In this document: positions 28,153 through 35,178 of the stretch, piece by piece
Layout of the letters: each line of letters begins with the position of its first letter
Position numbering within the stretch: the stretch's first letter is position 1
Assembly: GCA_003640645.1 (NCBI GenBank)
Contig: QGHH01000009.1
Location: 94,812 to 158,811, forward strand
Length of the DNA stretch: 64,000 nucleotides
Origin: Fredinandcohnia aciditolerans
GTDB lineage: Bacteria; Bacillota; Bacilli; Bacillales; Bacillaceae_L
Direction of reading: 5' to 3'
Translations under genes and position numbers: made by a program
Notes under the pieces: model-generated
Told to the model about the DNA's origin: nothing
What the model saw: the letters and a program-made list of their open reading frames with translations, nothing else
Database searches by the model: none

Positions 28153-29217
28153 ATGGTAATCCTGGTTGTTGGTGTAAAGCTTTCTGATGATACCCCAGCC
28201 ATTTTCGTAAACTATCTTAGTAACGCCTTATGGATGGCACCCATTATTATTGGGTTATTTTCTATTATTCCAATTTTTTTAACATTAAAAGTCATAACAG
28301 CCTACAAAAATAAAAATTTACATGACGTTATTCTTCATATATTTGGAAAATTTATAGGAACCTTTCTTTCCTGTATTCTGGTCCTTTTTGGACTTACTGG
28401 GCTAACTTTGGACTCTGCCATTTATGTTGATATTATTGGAACAATGTATTTTACAGAGACGCCTATCTTAATCATTTATACTGTGTTAATGGCTGTTTGT
28501 GCTTATGGTGCAAACAAGGGCCTTGAACATATTGGAAGTGTTTCATGGCTAGTACTTTTCTATATAAAATTTTCACTCCTAATCGCCTTAATTTTATCTC
28601 TAAAAGAAAGTAGTCCTTCTTTCTTGTTTCCAATTTTCGGACCAGGGATTGTAGAAGTAGTAAAAAGGAGTACAACCCATGTATCTATACTTGTAGAATT
28701 CTTTTATTTAGGTTTAATTGCTCCCTACCTTGTATCAGCAAAAGCCTATAAAAAAGGAACCTGGATTGCATTTTCTATTGTGATTATTGAGATTACTATT
28801 TCATTTATCATCTATTTACTTGTTTTCGATTATGAGGGATTAAAAATGATTGATTATCCTTATCAAGAATTAATACGTTTAATTAGGGTAGGATTTTTAA
28901 CAAATATTGAAACTTTTTTCTTTCCATTTTGGATAATTGCCTCATTTATTCGTTTTACAGTCTATTTATATTTAATTGCCATATTTATCGGGGGTATATG
29001 TAATATTAAAAATTTTGAATATCTAACACCCATTATAGCAACAATCGTTGTTATTTTCGGGATTGCACCAGAGGCGCCTACCTTCACAATCTTTAAGATA
29101 AGAGAAAATCTGATTAACATTCTGAGCCCTATGTTTCTTTTGCTTCCTTGTGTCATGTGGATAGTTGCAAAACTTAGAGGGGATTTGAAACATGAAAAAA
29201 CAAGCCAAAAAAATTAG
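28153..29217 (+). CDS. Spore germination protein, GerAB/ArcD/ProY family B subunit (N-terminus probably shortened)
   Basis: The B subunit is an amino-acid-transporter-like protein of about ten helices that senses or passes the germinant. The 354-residue frame from ATG 28153 begins MVILVVGVKLSDDTPAIF, already inside helix 1, and runs through typical hydrophobic helices (IIIGLFSIIPIFLTLKVI, VLVLFGLTGL-like segments) to KLRGDLKHEK. No good ribosome binding site precedes this ATG. The upstream frame shows that about 15 residues are lost by an in-frame TGA. The gene overlaps the C-subunit gene by 26 bases. It may be a pseudogene or weakly restarted. Confidence 0.8.
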   Translation: MVILVVGVKLSDDTPAIFVNYLSNALWMAPIIIGLFSIIPIFLTLKVITAYKNKNLHDVILHIFGKFIGTFLSCILVLFGLTGLTLDSAIYVDIIGTMYFTETPILIIYTVLMAVCAYGANKGLEHIGSVSWLVLFYIKFSLLIALILSLKESSPSFLFPIFGPGIVEVVKRSTTHVSILVEFFYLGLIAPYLVSAKAYKKGTWIAFSIVIIEITISFIIYLLVFDYEGLKMIDYPYQELIRLIRVGFLTNIETFFFPFWIIASFIRFTVYLYLIAIFIGGICNIKNFEYLTPIIATIVVIFGIAPEAPTFTIFKIRENLINILSPMFLLLPCVMWIVAKLRGDLKHEKTSQKN

Positions 29218-30448
29218 GCCATTCTTAATACTATTTATTTTATTTATGTTAGTCGGCTGCTGGGATATGGAGGAGATTGATCAAAGAGCTTATGTCCTTG
29301 GTATTGGTCTTGATAAATCAGATGTAAAAGGATTTATAGAAATCACTTATCTAATATCTAATCCAGAAGCTGGTTCAACGCAAGAAGGTGGAGGCTCAAG
29401 TGAACCAACACATGAAACAATTACATTCAATGCTTCAGATTTTATTCAATCACAAAATATCGCTAACGCTGTTATAGCGAAAGCTATTACATACGACATT
29501 TTAGACTTCTTTATTGTTTCAGAGGAGCTTGCAAAAGATAAGGATTTTGTTCGCTGGATGTATGATGCAACCAAGGACCGTGAAATTAGACGTGATTCAA
29601 AAATCATAGTTACGAAGGAAGAGGCAAAGACTTTTATTGATCAAAACAAACCAAAGCTTGAAACAAGAAGACACGAATATTTTGAGACAATGTTCGTCCA
29701 TGCAACCGAAATTGGATTTATTCCAAATTCTAAGATACACAATTTTTTTAGAATAACCGAAGCAGATGCAGATCTATTTATTTCTGCCTATGCAACAACT
29801 GAGCAAGACAAAGTGACTGCCAAAAAAAACATAGATGCAAACTTCATAGCTGGAAACTTACATGTAACTGGTGATACTAACCCTGCCCAATTTCTTGGTT
29901 CTGCAGTCTTTAAAGAGGGACAAATGATTGGAAAATTATCAGTGGAGGAGACAAGGTTAACTCAATTGCTTAACAAAGAGGCAACTAACCCTAGCTTTTT
30001 GGTTTCTTTCCCAGATCCTTTTAAGAAAAATTATTATATTACATCACGCTTTATTCAAATAAACTCCCCTCAAATAACTATGGATGTATCAAAGCAAGCA
30101 CCAAAAATCAAGGTGAATCTACCTCTCCAAGCAAAAATATTAACTGACCATAGTATGGTGAGTTATGCAGATAATGAGCAAAAAAGGAGCGAATTAAAGG
30201 ATCACATCAAAAAAGGTTTTGAGCAAAGAATTAATAATCTGCTTAAACGTACGCAGGAGGAATTCAAAGCTGACCTCTTTGGTTTTTCCCTAGAAGCTAG
30301 GAAACAGTTCTTAACTATCCCAGAATGGGAGGATTATGATTGGATGAAATCCTATCCTGAAGCAGATATTAGCGTTAATGTCGATATCACTTTTTCTGAA
30401 TTTGGGCGTCAGTGGGAATTACCAAGTTATGAAAGGATAAGAGATTAA
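29192..30448 (+). CDS. Spore germination lipoprotein, Ger(x)C family C subunit
   Basis: The C subunit is a lipoprotein on the outer face of the spore inner membrane. A type II signal peptide is visible: a lysine/arginine head, FLILFILFMLVGCWD with lipobox LVGC (cysteine near 24), then MEEIDQRAYVLGIGLDKS, the family signature. Three mixed domains follow over 418 residues, and the end EFGRQWELPSYERI is typical for the family. ATG after AGAGGGGATTTGAAAC, within the end of the B gene. Confidence 0.93.
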   Translation: MKKQAKKIRPFLILFILFMLVGCWDMEEIDQRAYVLGIGLDKSDVKGFIEITYLISNPEAGSTQEGGGSSEPTHETITFNASDFIQSQNIANAVIAKAITYDILDFFIVSEELAKDKDFVRWMYDATKDREIRRDSKIIVTKEEAKTFIDQNKPKLETRRHEYFETMFVHATEIGFIPNSKIHNFFRITEADADLFISAYATTEQDKVTAKKNIDANFIAGNLHVTGDTNPAQFLGSAVFKEGQMIGKLSVEETRLTQLLNKEATNPSFLVSFPDPFKKNYYITSRFIQINSPQITMDVSKQAPKIKVNLPLQAKILTDHSMVSYADNEQKRSELKDHIKKGFEQRINNLLKRTQEEFKADLFGFSLEARKQFLTIPEWEDYDWMKSYPEADISVNVDITFSEFGRQWELPSYERIRD

Positions 30449-30451
30449 GGT

Positions 30452-30610
30452 ATGAATGCATTTATTTATTTGATGATGACTATTACCACTCTCTATGCAG
30501 TCGGGTTTTCCATTTCTCTTTGGAAAGATAAAAATAAACCTGGTTCCATCGTTGTTTTTGGATTAGCTTTAATTATTGCAATCGCACCATTTTTTACTAT
30601 TATAAAGTAA
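30452..30610 (+). CDS. Small two-helix membrane protein, putative germinant-receptor D subunit
   Basis: A 52-residue ORF three bases after the C-subunit gene. It encodes two hydrophobic segments (FIYLMMTITTLYAVGFSISL and SIVVFGLALIIAIAPFFTII) joined by a short charged loop (WKDKNKPG). Small two-helix D subunits are encoded beside or within several Bacillus ger operons (established), and this ORF fits by size, topology and place before the terminator. Ribosome binding site is weak (AAGG close to ATG), as expected for coupled translation. Confidence 0.72.
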   Translation: MNAFIYLMMTITTLYAVGFSISLWKDKNKPGSIVVFGLALIIAIAPFFTIIK

Positions 30611-30623
30611 CTCGAAATATTTT

Positions 30624-30675
30624 AGGGCTGTTGGAGTATAAAAGATCGTCTTTTGTACTATCATCAGCTTTTTTA
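30624..30675 (+). terminator. Terminator of the ger operon
   Basis: A long imperfect hairpin (GCTG…CAGC outer stem, AGTATAAAAGA with TCTTTTGTACT inner stem) followed by TTTTTTAC. Confidence 0.82.
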
Positions 30676-30763
30676 CATTGGACAGACACAAGGAAGCATC
30701 TTTCCACATAACATTAAGTAAATGGGCAAACGCCTAGGGTAGTAGTGTAATGGATATACGATA

Positions 30764-30772
30764 CATACACTA
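30764..30772 (+). promoter_or_regulatory. Candidate sigma-E/sigma-K -10 element of sigK
   Basis: CATACACTA matches CATACANT (sigma-E) and CATANNNTA (sigma-K) and lies 22 bases upstream of the sigK start codon, about where a mother-cell promoter would place it. No clear -35 element was seen at the usual distance, so the call stays tentative. Confidence 0.45.
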
Positions 30773-30794
30773 CGATATATGTGGAGGTGAGCGA

Positions 30795-31508
30795 ATGTCT
30801 GGACTTTTAGCAGCATTAGGTTATTTTGTAAAAGAATTATTATTTTTAGTATCCTATGTTAAAAACAATGCTTTTCCTCAACCGTTATCTTCTTCTGATG
30901 AGAAGAAATACTTACAATTGTTGGCCGAGGGAAATGAACATGCTCGGAATGTGTTAATTGAACATAATCTACGGTTAGTCGCTCATATAGTAAAAAAATT
31001 CGAAAACACAGGTGAGGACACAGAGGATCTCATATCAATTGGGACTATCGGTTTGATTAAGGCCATCGAAAGCTATTCACAAGGAAAAGGCACAAAACTT
31101 GCTACGTATGCAGCGCGTTGTATAGAAAATGAAATTTTAATGCATTTGCGAGCCCTAAAAAAGACAAAAAAGGATGTTTCTCTTCATGATCCAATCGGCC
31201 AGGATAAAGAAGGAAATGAAATTAGTCTAATTGATGTGTTGAAATCTGAAACGGAAGATGTGATTGAAACCATCCAATTAAATATGGAGCTTGAGAAGAT
31301 CAAAGAATACATTGATGTTCTTGATGACCGAGAAAAGGAAGTAATTGTTGGCAGGTTCGGACTTGATTTAAAGAAAGAAAAAACCCAACGTGAAATTGCA
31401 AAAGAGCTTGGTATCTCAAGAAGCTATGTATCACGGATTGAAAAGCGTGCATTGATGAAAATGTTCCATGAATTTTATCGCGCAGAAAAAGAAAAAAGAA
31501 GGACATAA
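30795..31508 (+). CDS. sigK: RNA polymerase sporulation sigma factor, pro-sigma-K
   Basis: The late mother-cell sigma factor. The 237 residues begin with the membrane-associated pro-sequence [20 protein letters not shown]; SpoIVFB would remove about 20 residues before [10 protein letters not shown]. Sigma region 2 ([35 protein letters not shown]) and region 4 ([20 protein letters not shown]) follow and are almost identical to recalled B. subtilis sigma-K. The ATG follows GGAGGTGAGCGA; an upstream in-frame extension lacks support. The gene is continuous, with no skin element. Confidence 0.98.
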   Translation: MSGLLAALGYFVKELLFLVSYVKNNAFPQPLSSSDEKKYLQLLAEGNEHARNVLIEHNLRLVAHIVKKFENTGEDTEDLISIGTIGLIKAIESYSQGKGTKLATYAARCIENEILMHLRALKKTKKDVSLHDPIGQDKEGNEISLIDVLKSETEDVIETIQLNMELEKIKEYIDVLDDREKEVIVGRFGLDLKKEKTQREIAKELGISRSYVSRIEKRALMKMFHEFYRAEKEKRRT

Positions 31509-31514
31509 AGTATA

Positions 31515-31547
31515 AGTGGACTGCAGGTTATGCAGTCCACTTTTTTT
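31515..31547 (+). terminator. Rho-independent terminator of sigK
   Basis: AGTGGACTGCA, loop GGTTA, TGCAGTCCACT, then TTTTTT. A perfect 11-bp stem. Confidence 0.95.
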
Positions 31548-31556
31548 CTGATTTTT

Positions 31557-31637
31557 TTATAATTCTACGCTTACCTCTGTTCCAATAACAATGGCAATAA
31601 CAGCTGTAATAACAACTCCCATAACGATCATAAACAT
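31557..31637 (-). CDS. Putative 26-residue hydrophobic peptide
   Basis: ATG preceded by GGAGGTTGATAAAT, a strong ribosome binding site at normal spacing. The peptide MFMIVMGVVITAVIAIVIG ends TEVSVEL and is one hydrophobic helix with an acidic tail. Not recognised. The initiation signal supports real translation, but homologues would be needed for proof. Confidence 0.5.
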   Translation of the reverse strand: MFMIVMGVVITAVIAIVIGTEVSVEL

Positions 31638-31752
31638 ATTTATCAACCTCCATAAAGGATGTACTTATTACTTTTACTTTATCACTTAGAAACTGTGTAA
31701 ACGTTATCCACTTTTGAACATTGTGTTAAAGAAATTTGACAAAATTAAGTCG

Positions 31753-31784
31753 GCAAAAAGGAGCGCCTCGTATGGCGCTCCTTT
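31753..31784 (-). terminator. Minus-strand terminator of the small-ORF cluster
   Basis: AAAGGAGCGCC pairs perfectly with GGCGCTCCTTT around a six-base loop; on the minus strand TTTTTGCC follows. It lies 5 bases beyond the stop of the 19-residue ORF. Confidence 0.85.
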
Positions 31785-31788
31785 CAAT

Positions 31789-31848
31789 TTATTGTTTATC
31801 TTTCTTTGAAAATAAAATGGTAAAAATCAGCACATGTACCGAAAGCAT
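31789..31848 (-). CDS. Putative 19-residue peptide resembling the YrzI N-terminus
   Basis: ATG with AGGAGGAGTTTCGA upstream, encoding MLSVHVLIFTILFSKKDKQ. Its second half (TILFSKKDK) aligns with TISISKREK of YrzI encoded 0.1 kb upstream. It may be a shortened paralogue. The strong ribosome binding site and the terminator directly after the stop support expression. Confidence 0.45.
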   Translation of the reverse strand: MLSVHVLIFTILFSKKDKQ

Positions 31849-31876
31849 TCGAAACTCCTCCTATGATTTTAGTACG

Positions 31877-31945
31877 TTAGGTGGAATCCTTCTCCACAGA
31901 TAACCAAGCTATAATCGGAAAATTTCTCATTAACATTTTCAACAT
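31877..31945 (-). CDS. Possible 22-residue peptide between yrzI and the 19-residue ORF
   Basis: ATG at 31945 after AAGGAAAGGGGA gives MLKMLMRNFPIIAWLSVEKD plus two residues. An internal ATG at 31936 has the same purine-rich tract at better spacing. Not recognised. It is listed for its place between two other small ORFs on the same strand; evidence is thin. Confidence 0.25.
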   Translation of the reverse strand: MLKMLMRNFPIIAWLSVEKDST

Positions 31946-31974
31946 TCCCCTTTCCTTTTCTTATTTTTGGTTGA

Positions 31975-32115
31975 TTAAAATAAGCGTATCATTGAATATT
32001 GGCGTTCCTTCATTTCTTCCATATGTTTATTGACTTTTTCTTCATGTACATATTCCTCGATAGACTTTTCACGTTTTGAAATCGAGATTGTTAAGAAAAA
32101 TAGATTGATGGTCAT
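31975..32115 (-). CDS. yrzI: YrzI family small protein
   Basis: A 46-residue protein MTINLFFLTISISKREKSIE with a charged C-terminus (EEKVNKHMEEMKERQYSMIRLF). It matches the recalled small Bacillus family YrzI (Bac_small_YrzI), whose N-terminal NLFFLT-I-KR pattern is characteristic. ATG after AAAGGAGGTGAGCCAATA. Function is unknown; the family is restricted to Bacillales and is sometimes found in tandem copies, which fits the adjacent small ORFs. Confidence 0.78.
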   Translation of the reverse strand: MTINLFFLTISISKREKSIEEYVHEEKVNKHMEEMKERQYSMIRLF

Positions 32116-32185
32116 TATTGGCTCACCTCCTTTATTCGTTAGCTTTACATTTTAAAATTTGTGCAGGAAAAATTGACACAAAAAG

Positions 32186-32255
32186 GCCACAGGTATACGA
32201 GTCCTGTGGCGTTAAGGGCATAATAAAGCCACAGGCGTACTATTCCACCTGTGGC
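32186..32255. repeat. Pair of hairpins with the same GCCACAGG/CCTGTGGC stem
   Basis: GCCACAGG at 32186-32193 pairs with CCTGTGGC at 32203-32210, and the same arms recur at 32228-32235 and 32248-32255. On the minus strand the distal hairpin is followed by CTTTTTGTG, so it could terminate the small ORF at 32277-32360. Confidence 0.7.
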
Positions 32256-32276
32256 ATGATTAACGTATCAATAAAA

Positions 32277-32360
32277 TTAAAAATTAATCACCGGTTTGGT
32301 CGAATAGATTGTTTCATATGAAGTTGTAATATTTGTCATCGTCACTTTTACTTTCATCAT
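32277..32360 (-). CDS. Putative 27-residue peptide, unknown
   Basis: ATG with AGGAGGTCGAGTAAA upstream; it encodes MMKVKVTMTNITTSYETIYS then TKPVINF. A terminator-like hairpin follows. Not recognised and not hydrophobic. The good ribosome binding site is the main support. Confidence 0.4.
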   Translation of the reverse strand: MMKVKVTMTNITTSYETIYSTKPVINF

Positions 32361-32483
32361 TTTACTCGACCTCCTTTTGTCATTAATTTTTTCCTACTGT
32401 GGTAATTATAACCAATTAAGGTGCACATGTAAACACTTTTTTTGCAAAAAAATTCCTTCACCAAAAATTTAGGTGAAGGACTA

Positions 32484-32717
32484 TTATTCTTCGAGTCGTT
32501 TTTTATATTTAATCACTAAAATAAAAAATGTAAATGACAAGCTTAAGAGAATGAGTGTAGAACCCATCATTGTATATAGTTGAAACGGAGAACGTCCCTC
32601 CGGAATGATAACGCCGATATATAAAAATACACTTAATACAAGAAGGATGTAACCGAAGTTTGTGTAGTCTTTGACTTTAGTACGCAGGTTCTTCATTTGT
32701 TTACTTTGTTCCATCAT
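32484..32717 (-). CDS. yrhC: YrhC family membrane protein
   Basis: A 77-residue protein with a polar N-terminus and two transmembrane helices (FGYILLVLSVFLYIGVII and LYTMMGSTLILLSLSFTFFILV). It matches recalled YrhC, the last gene of the yrrT-mtnN-mccA-mccB-yrhC cluster in B. subtilis. The ATG at 32717 follows GGTAGGTGGATAC. A terminator lies between mccB and yrhC here, so it may need readthrough or its own promoter. Function unknown. Confidence 0.85.
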   Translation of the reverse strand: MMEQSKQMKNLRTKVKDYTNFGYILLVLSVFLYIGVIIPEGRSPFQLYTMMGSTLILLSLSFTFFILVIKYKKRLEE

Positions 32718-32806
32718 GTATCCACCTACCAATTTATTAAACTTCTACCCTATAATATCATAGCTTGATAGGTTGTTACGGATGTAAATATTAGCAGTTT
32801 GAATCA

Positions 32807-32843
32807 CTGAAAAAAACCTCTAACCCATAAAAGGGCCAGAGGT
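32807..32843 (-). terminator. Terminator after mccB
   Basis: Minus strand: ACCTCT, an imperfect inner stem GGCCCTTTTATGGGTT, AGAGGT, then TTTTTTTC. It sits 11 bases beyond the mccB stop. Confidence 0.85.
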
Positions 32844-32854
32844 ATATATTTTTA

Positions 32855-33985
32855 TCACAAGCCTTGTTCGAGGTCTTCGATTAAGTCTTCAACATCTTCT
32901 AAACCAACAGAAATACGTACTAGCCCATCTCCAATGCCTAGTTCCGCACGGCGATCTGCTGGGATGGAGGCATGAGTCATTTTAGCTGGCACAGAAATCA
33001 AGCTTTCGACTGCACCTAAACTTTCCGCTAAGGTAAAGTATTTAACTTTACTTAATAGCTTATCTGCATTTTCTTCACTGCCAACATCAAAGGAAACCAT
33101 TCCACCAAATCCTTTTGCTTGTTCTTTAGCAATGGCGTGATTTGGATGGGATTCAATCCCTGGATAGTATACTTTATTAACCGCTGGATGGTTTTGAAGA
33201 AACTCGACTATTTTCTTCGTATTTTCCTCATGCTCTTCCATCCTTACTCCAAGTGTACGAATTCCACGAATTAATAACCAGGAATCCTGAGGACCAAGAA
33301 CCCCTCCAGTTGAATTTTGAACGAAATGTAATTCTTCACCCAGTTTAGCAGAGTTAACAACCGCAAGACCAGCTACTACATCGCTATGACCACCAATATA
33401 TTTGGTAGCACTGTGTAAAACAATATCAGCACCAAGTGCAATTGGTGTTTGCCAATACGGTGTGCTAAACGTGTTATCAACGATAGTTAAGAGGTTATGT
33501 TTCTTTGCAATTGCTGAAGCCCCTTTAATATCGGTAATTTTTAATAAAGGATTTGTCGGAGATTCGATATAAATTGCTTTAGTATTTTCACGAATTTCAC
33601 CTTCAATATTGTCCAGATTACTCGTATCAACAAAGGTTGAATCAATACCTAGTCGGTTAAGTACCTTTGTCATTATGCGATAAGTTCCACCGTATACATC
33701 GTCTGTTAAAATGACATGGTCTCCGCTATTAAATAACATCATTACGGCTGTAATCGCAGCCATACCAGAGCCAAATGCAAACCCTCTTTCTCCACCTTCA
33801 ATATCCTTAATTAATTCTTCTAGTGCATGTCTGGTTGGATTTCCAGTTCTTGAATATTCAAAGCCTTTATGGCCTCCAATTCCTTCTTGTTTATATGTGC
33901 TAACCTGGTAGATAGGCGTATTAACCGCACCTGTCTGTGGATCCTCGCCAACTCCTCCATGAATAAGCATCGTTTTACGTTTCAT
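32855..33985 (-). CDS. mccB: Cystathionine gamma-lyase / homocysteine gamma-lyase MccB
   Basis: A PLP enzyme of the Cys/Met metabolism family that releases cysteine from cystathionine in reverse transsulfuration. The PLP lysine is in DIVLHSATKYIGGHSDVVAG near residue 195. Other signatures are YSRTGNPTRHALE and FGSGMAAITAVMMLF. The length is 376 residues. ATG after AAGGTGGGATTTAAAG, 2 bases past the mccA stop. CymR represses the homologous B. subtilis operon (established). Confidence 0.95.
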   Translation of the reverse strand: MKRKTMLIHGGVGEDPQTGAVNTPIYQVSTYKQEGIGGHKGFEYSRTGNPTRHALEELIKDIEGGERGFAFGSGMAAITAVMMLFNSGDHVILTDDVYGGTYRIMTKVLNRLGIDSTFVDTSNLDNIEGEIRENTKAIYIESPTNPLLKITDIKGASAIAKKHNLLTIVDNTFSTPYWQTPIALGADIVLHSATKYIGGHSDVVAGLAVVNSAKLGEELHFVQNSTGGVLGPQDSWLLIRGIRTLGVRMEEHEENTKKIVEFLQNHPAVNKVYYPGIESHPNHAIAKEQAKGFGGMVSFDVGSEENADKLLSKVKYFTLAESLGAVESLISVPAKMTHASIPADRRAELGIGDGLVRISVGLEDVEDLIEDLEQGL

Positions 33986-33987
33986 CT

Positions 33988-34911
33988 TTAAATCCCACCT
34001 TGATATATTTTTTTACTTAAATAGCGTTCACTACTATCAGGAAAAATGACTAGAATATGTGATCCTGGCTGTGCCTTTTCTGACTCTACAAGAGCGGCAT
34101 GAAGGGCTGCCCCTGAAGAACTGCCGACAAGAAGCCCCTCCAAACGTGCTATTTCTTTCACTCGTCGGAACGCATCTTCATCAGATACAGTATGTATCGA
34201 GTCAAAATAGGATGTATCCATATAGCCTGGAAGAAATTCCATTCCAATTCCTTCTGTTTTATGTGGACCTGATTCACCACCATTTAAGATTGAGCCCTCT
34301 GGTTCAACAATAACGGTCTTTATGGACTGTTTCTTTTCCTTTAAATACTTCGCAGTCCCCATAAAAGTACCTCCCGTACCTGCTCCTGCTACGAAAATAT
34401 CTATTTGTCCCTCAAACTGTTGCCAAATCTCCGGTCCAATTGTTTTATAGTAGGTTTCAGGGTTCGCTGGGTTTGCGAATTGCTGTGGACAATAGGAATT
34501 TGGAATTTCATTAAGAAGCTCTTTTGCCTTTTCAATCGCACCAGTCATACCTGCCTCTGTTGGAGTATTGACGATAGTGGCCCCTAACGCCTTCATCAAC
34601 TCTTGTTTTTCAACTGAAAACTTTTCAGGAACACAAAGAATCACATTTACATTACGATCGATTGCAGCAAGTGCAAGTCCAATCCCAGTATTGCCGGCAG
34701 TAGGCTCAATAATCGTTCCTCCTTCAGTTATCTGACCTGTAGCAAAGGCTTCTTGAAGAAGTTCAACTCCTAAACGATCTTTTATACTCCCGCCCGGATT
34801 AAAGAATTCGAGCTTTGCAAAAAGACGAACACCATTAGCTAATGGAAATTTCGTAATCTCAACAATCGGGGTATTTCCGATAAGCCCGTGAACATTTTGA
34901 TACACTTGCAT
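33988..34911 (-). CDS. mccA: O-acetylserine-dependent cystathionine beta-synthase MccA
   Basis: A cysteine-synthase-fold PLP enzyme that condenses homocysteine with O-acetylserine to cystathionine. PLP lysine region FFNPGGSIKDRLGVEL (about 35-50), phosphate loop EPTAGNTGIGLALAA, and GAGTGGTFMGTA. It has 307 residues. Assignment as MccA and not CysK rests on the adjacent mccB, mtnN and yrrT. The start ATG has CGGAGTGAATTAAC upstream, and a 163-bp intergenic repeat begins 20 bases before it. Confidence 0.93.
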   Translation of the reverse strand: MQVYQNVHGLIGNTPIVEITKFPLANGVRLFAKLEFFNPGGSIKDRLGVELLQEAFATGQITEGGTIIEPTAGNTGIGLALAAIDRNVNVILCVPEKFSVEKQELMKALGATIVNTPTEAGMTGAIEKAKELLNEIPNSYCPQQFANPANPETYYKTIGPEIWQQFEGQIDIFVAGAGTGGTFMGTAKYLKEKKQSIKTVIVEPEGSILNGGESGPHKTEGIGMEFLPGYMDTSYFDSIHTVSDEDAFRRVKEIARLEGLLVGSSSGAALHAALVESEKAQPGSHILVIFPDSSERYLSKKIYQGGI

Positions 34912-34930
34912 GTTAATTCACTCCGTTTTA

Positions 34931-35093
34931 ATCAAATTCGCCTTGGCGAATTCCCGCCCAGATTTTAGGTCCACAGGAAGTGGGTCATAAAGACGTTGCC
35001 ACAGGAAGTGGCGTTTTTAGTCTTTGATCTTACTGCTCGATAATCTTCCATTGAAAATCTGTGGCATCCGCCAGGGCATAACTTTATTCAGCC
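34931..35093. repeat. Dispersed 163-bp intergenic repeat, copy 1
   Basis: It is nearly identical over its central 100 bases to 41991-42152. Read on the minus strand it holds two small hairpins with the same TTCCT loop, GCCAC-TTCCT-GTGGC and CCCAC-TTCCT-GTGG. Next to mccA there is a palindrome ATTCGCC-TT-GGCGAAT (perfect in this copy, decayed in the other). Both copies lie directly upstream of the ribosome binding site of a minus-strand gene. Confidence 0.85.
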
Positions 35094-35178
35094 TATTACT
35101 GACTCTATTCAAAATATTGTAAAAATCATTATGGAATCAATTACTTTCAAAGGTCTAAGGTATCCTGAATAAAGTTAT
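35078..35178. repeat. Long-range 14-bp inverted repeat at the mtnN 3' end
   Basis: ATAACTTTATTCAG at 35078-35091 and its exact complement CTGAATAAAGTTAT at 35165-35178 bracket 73 bases. The right arm contains the mtnN stop codon. The left arm falls at the edge of the dispersed repeat. It could mark a separate small insertion or a stable 3' end structure. Confidence 0.7.

Noticed and set aside
31849-31945. Full-length second yrzI copy
   Set aside because: The 22-codon frame does not align convincingly with YrzI, so only a weak small-ORF call is kept.
32118-32321. 67-codon plus-strand ORF over the double hairpin
   Set aside because: It runs across two stem-loops and opposite a better small ORF, and it has no ribosome binding site.
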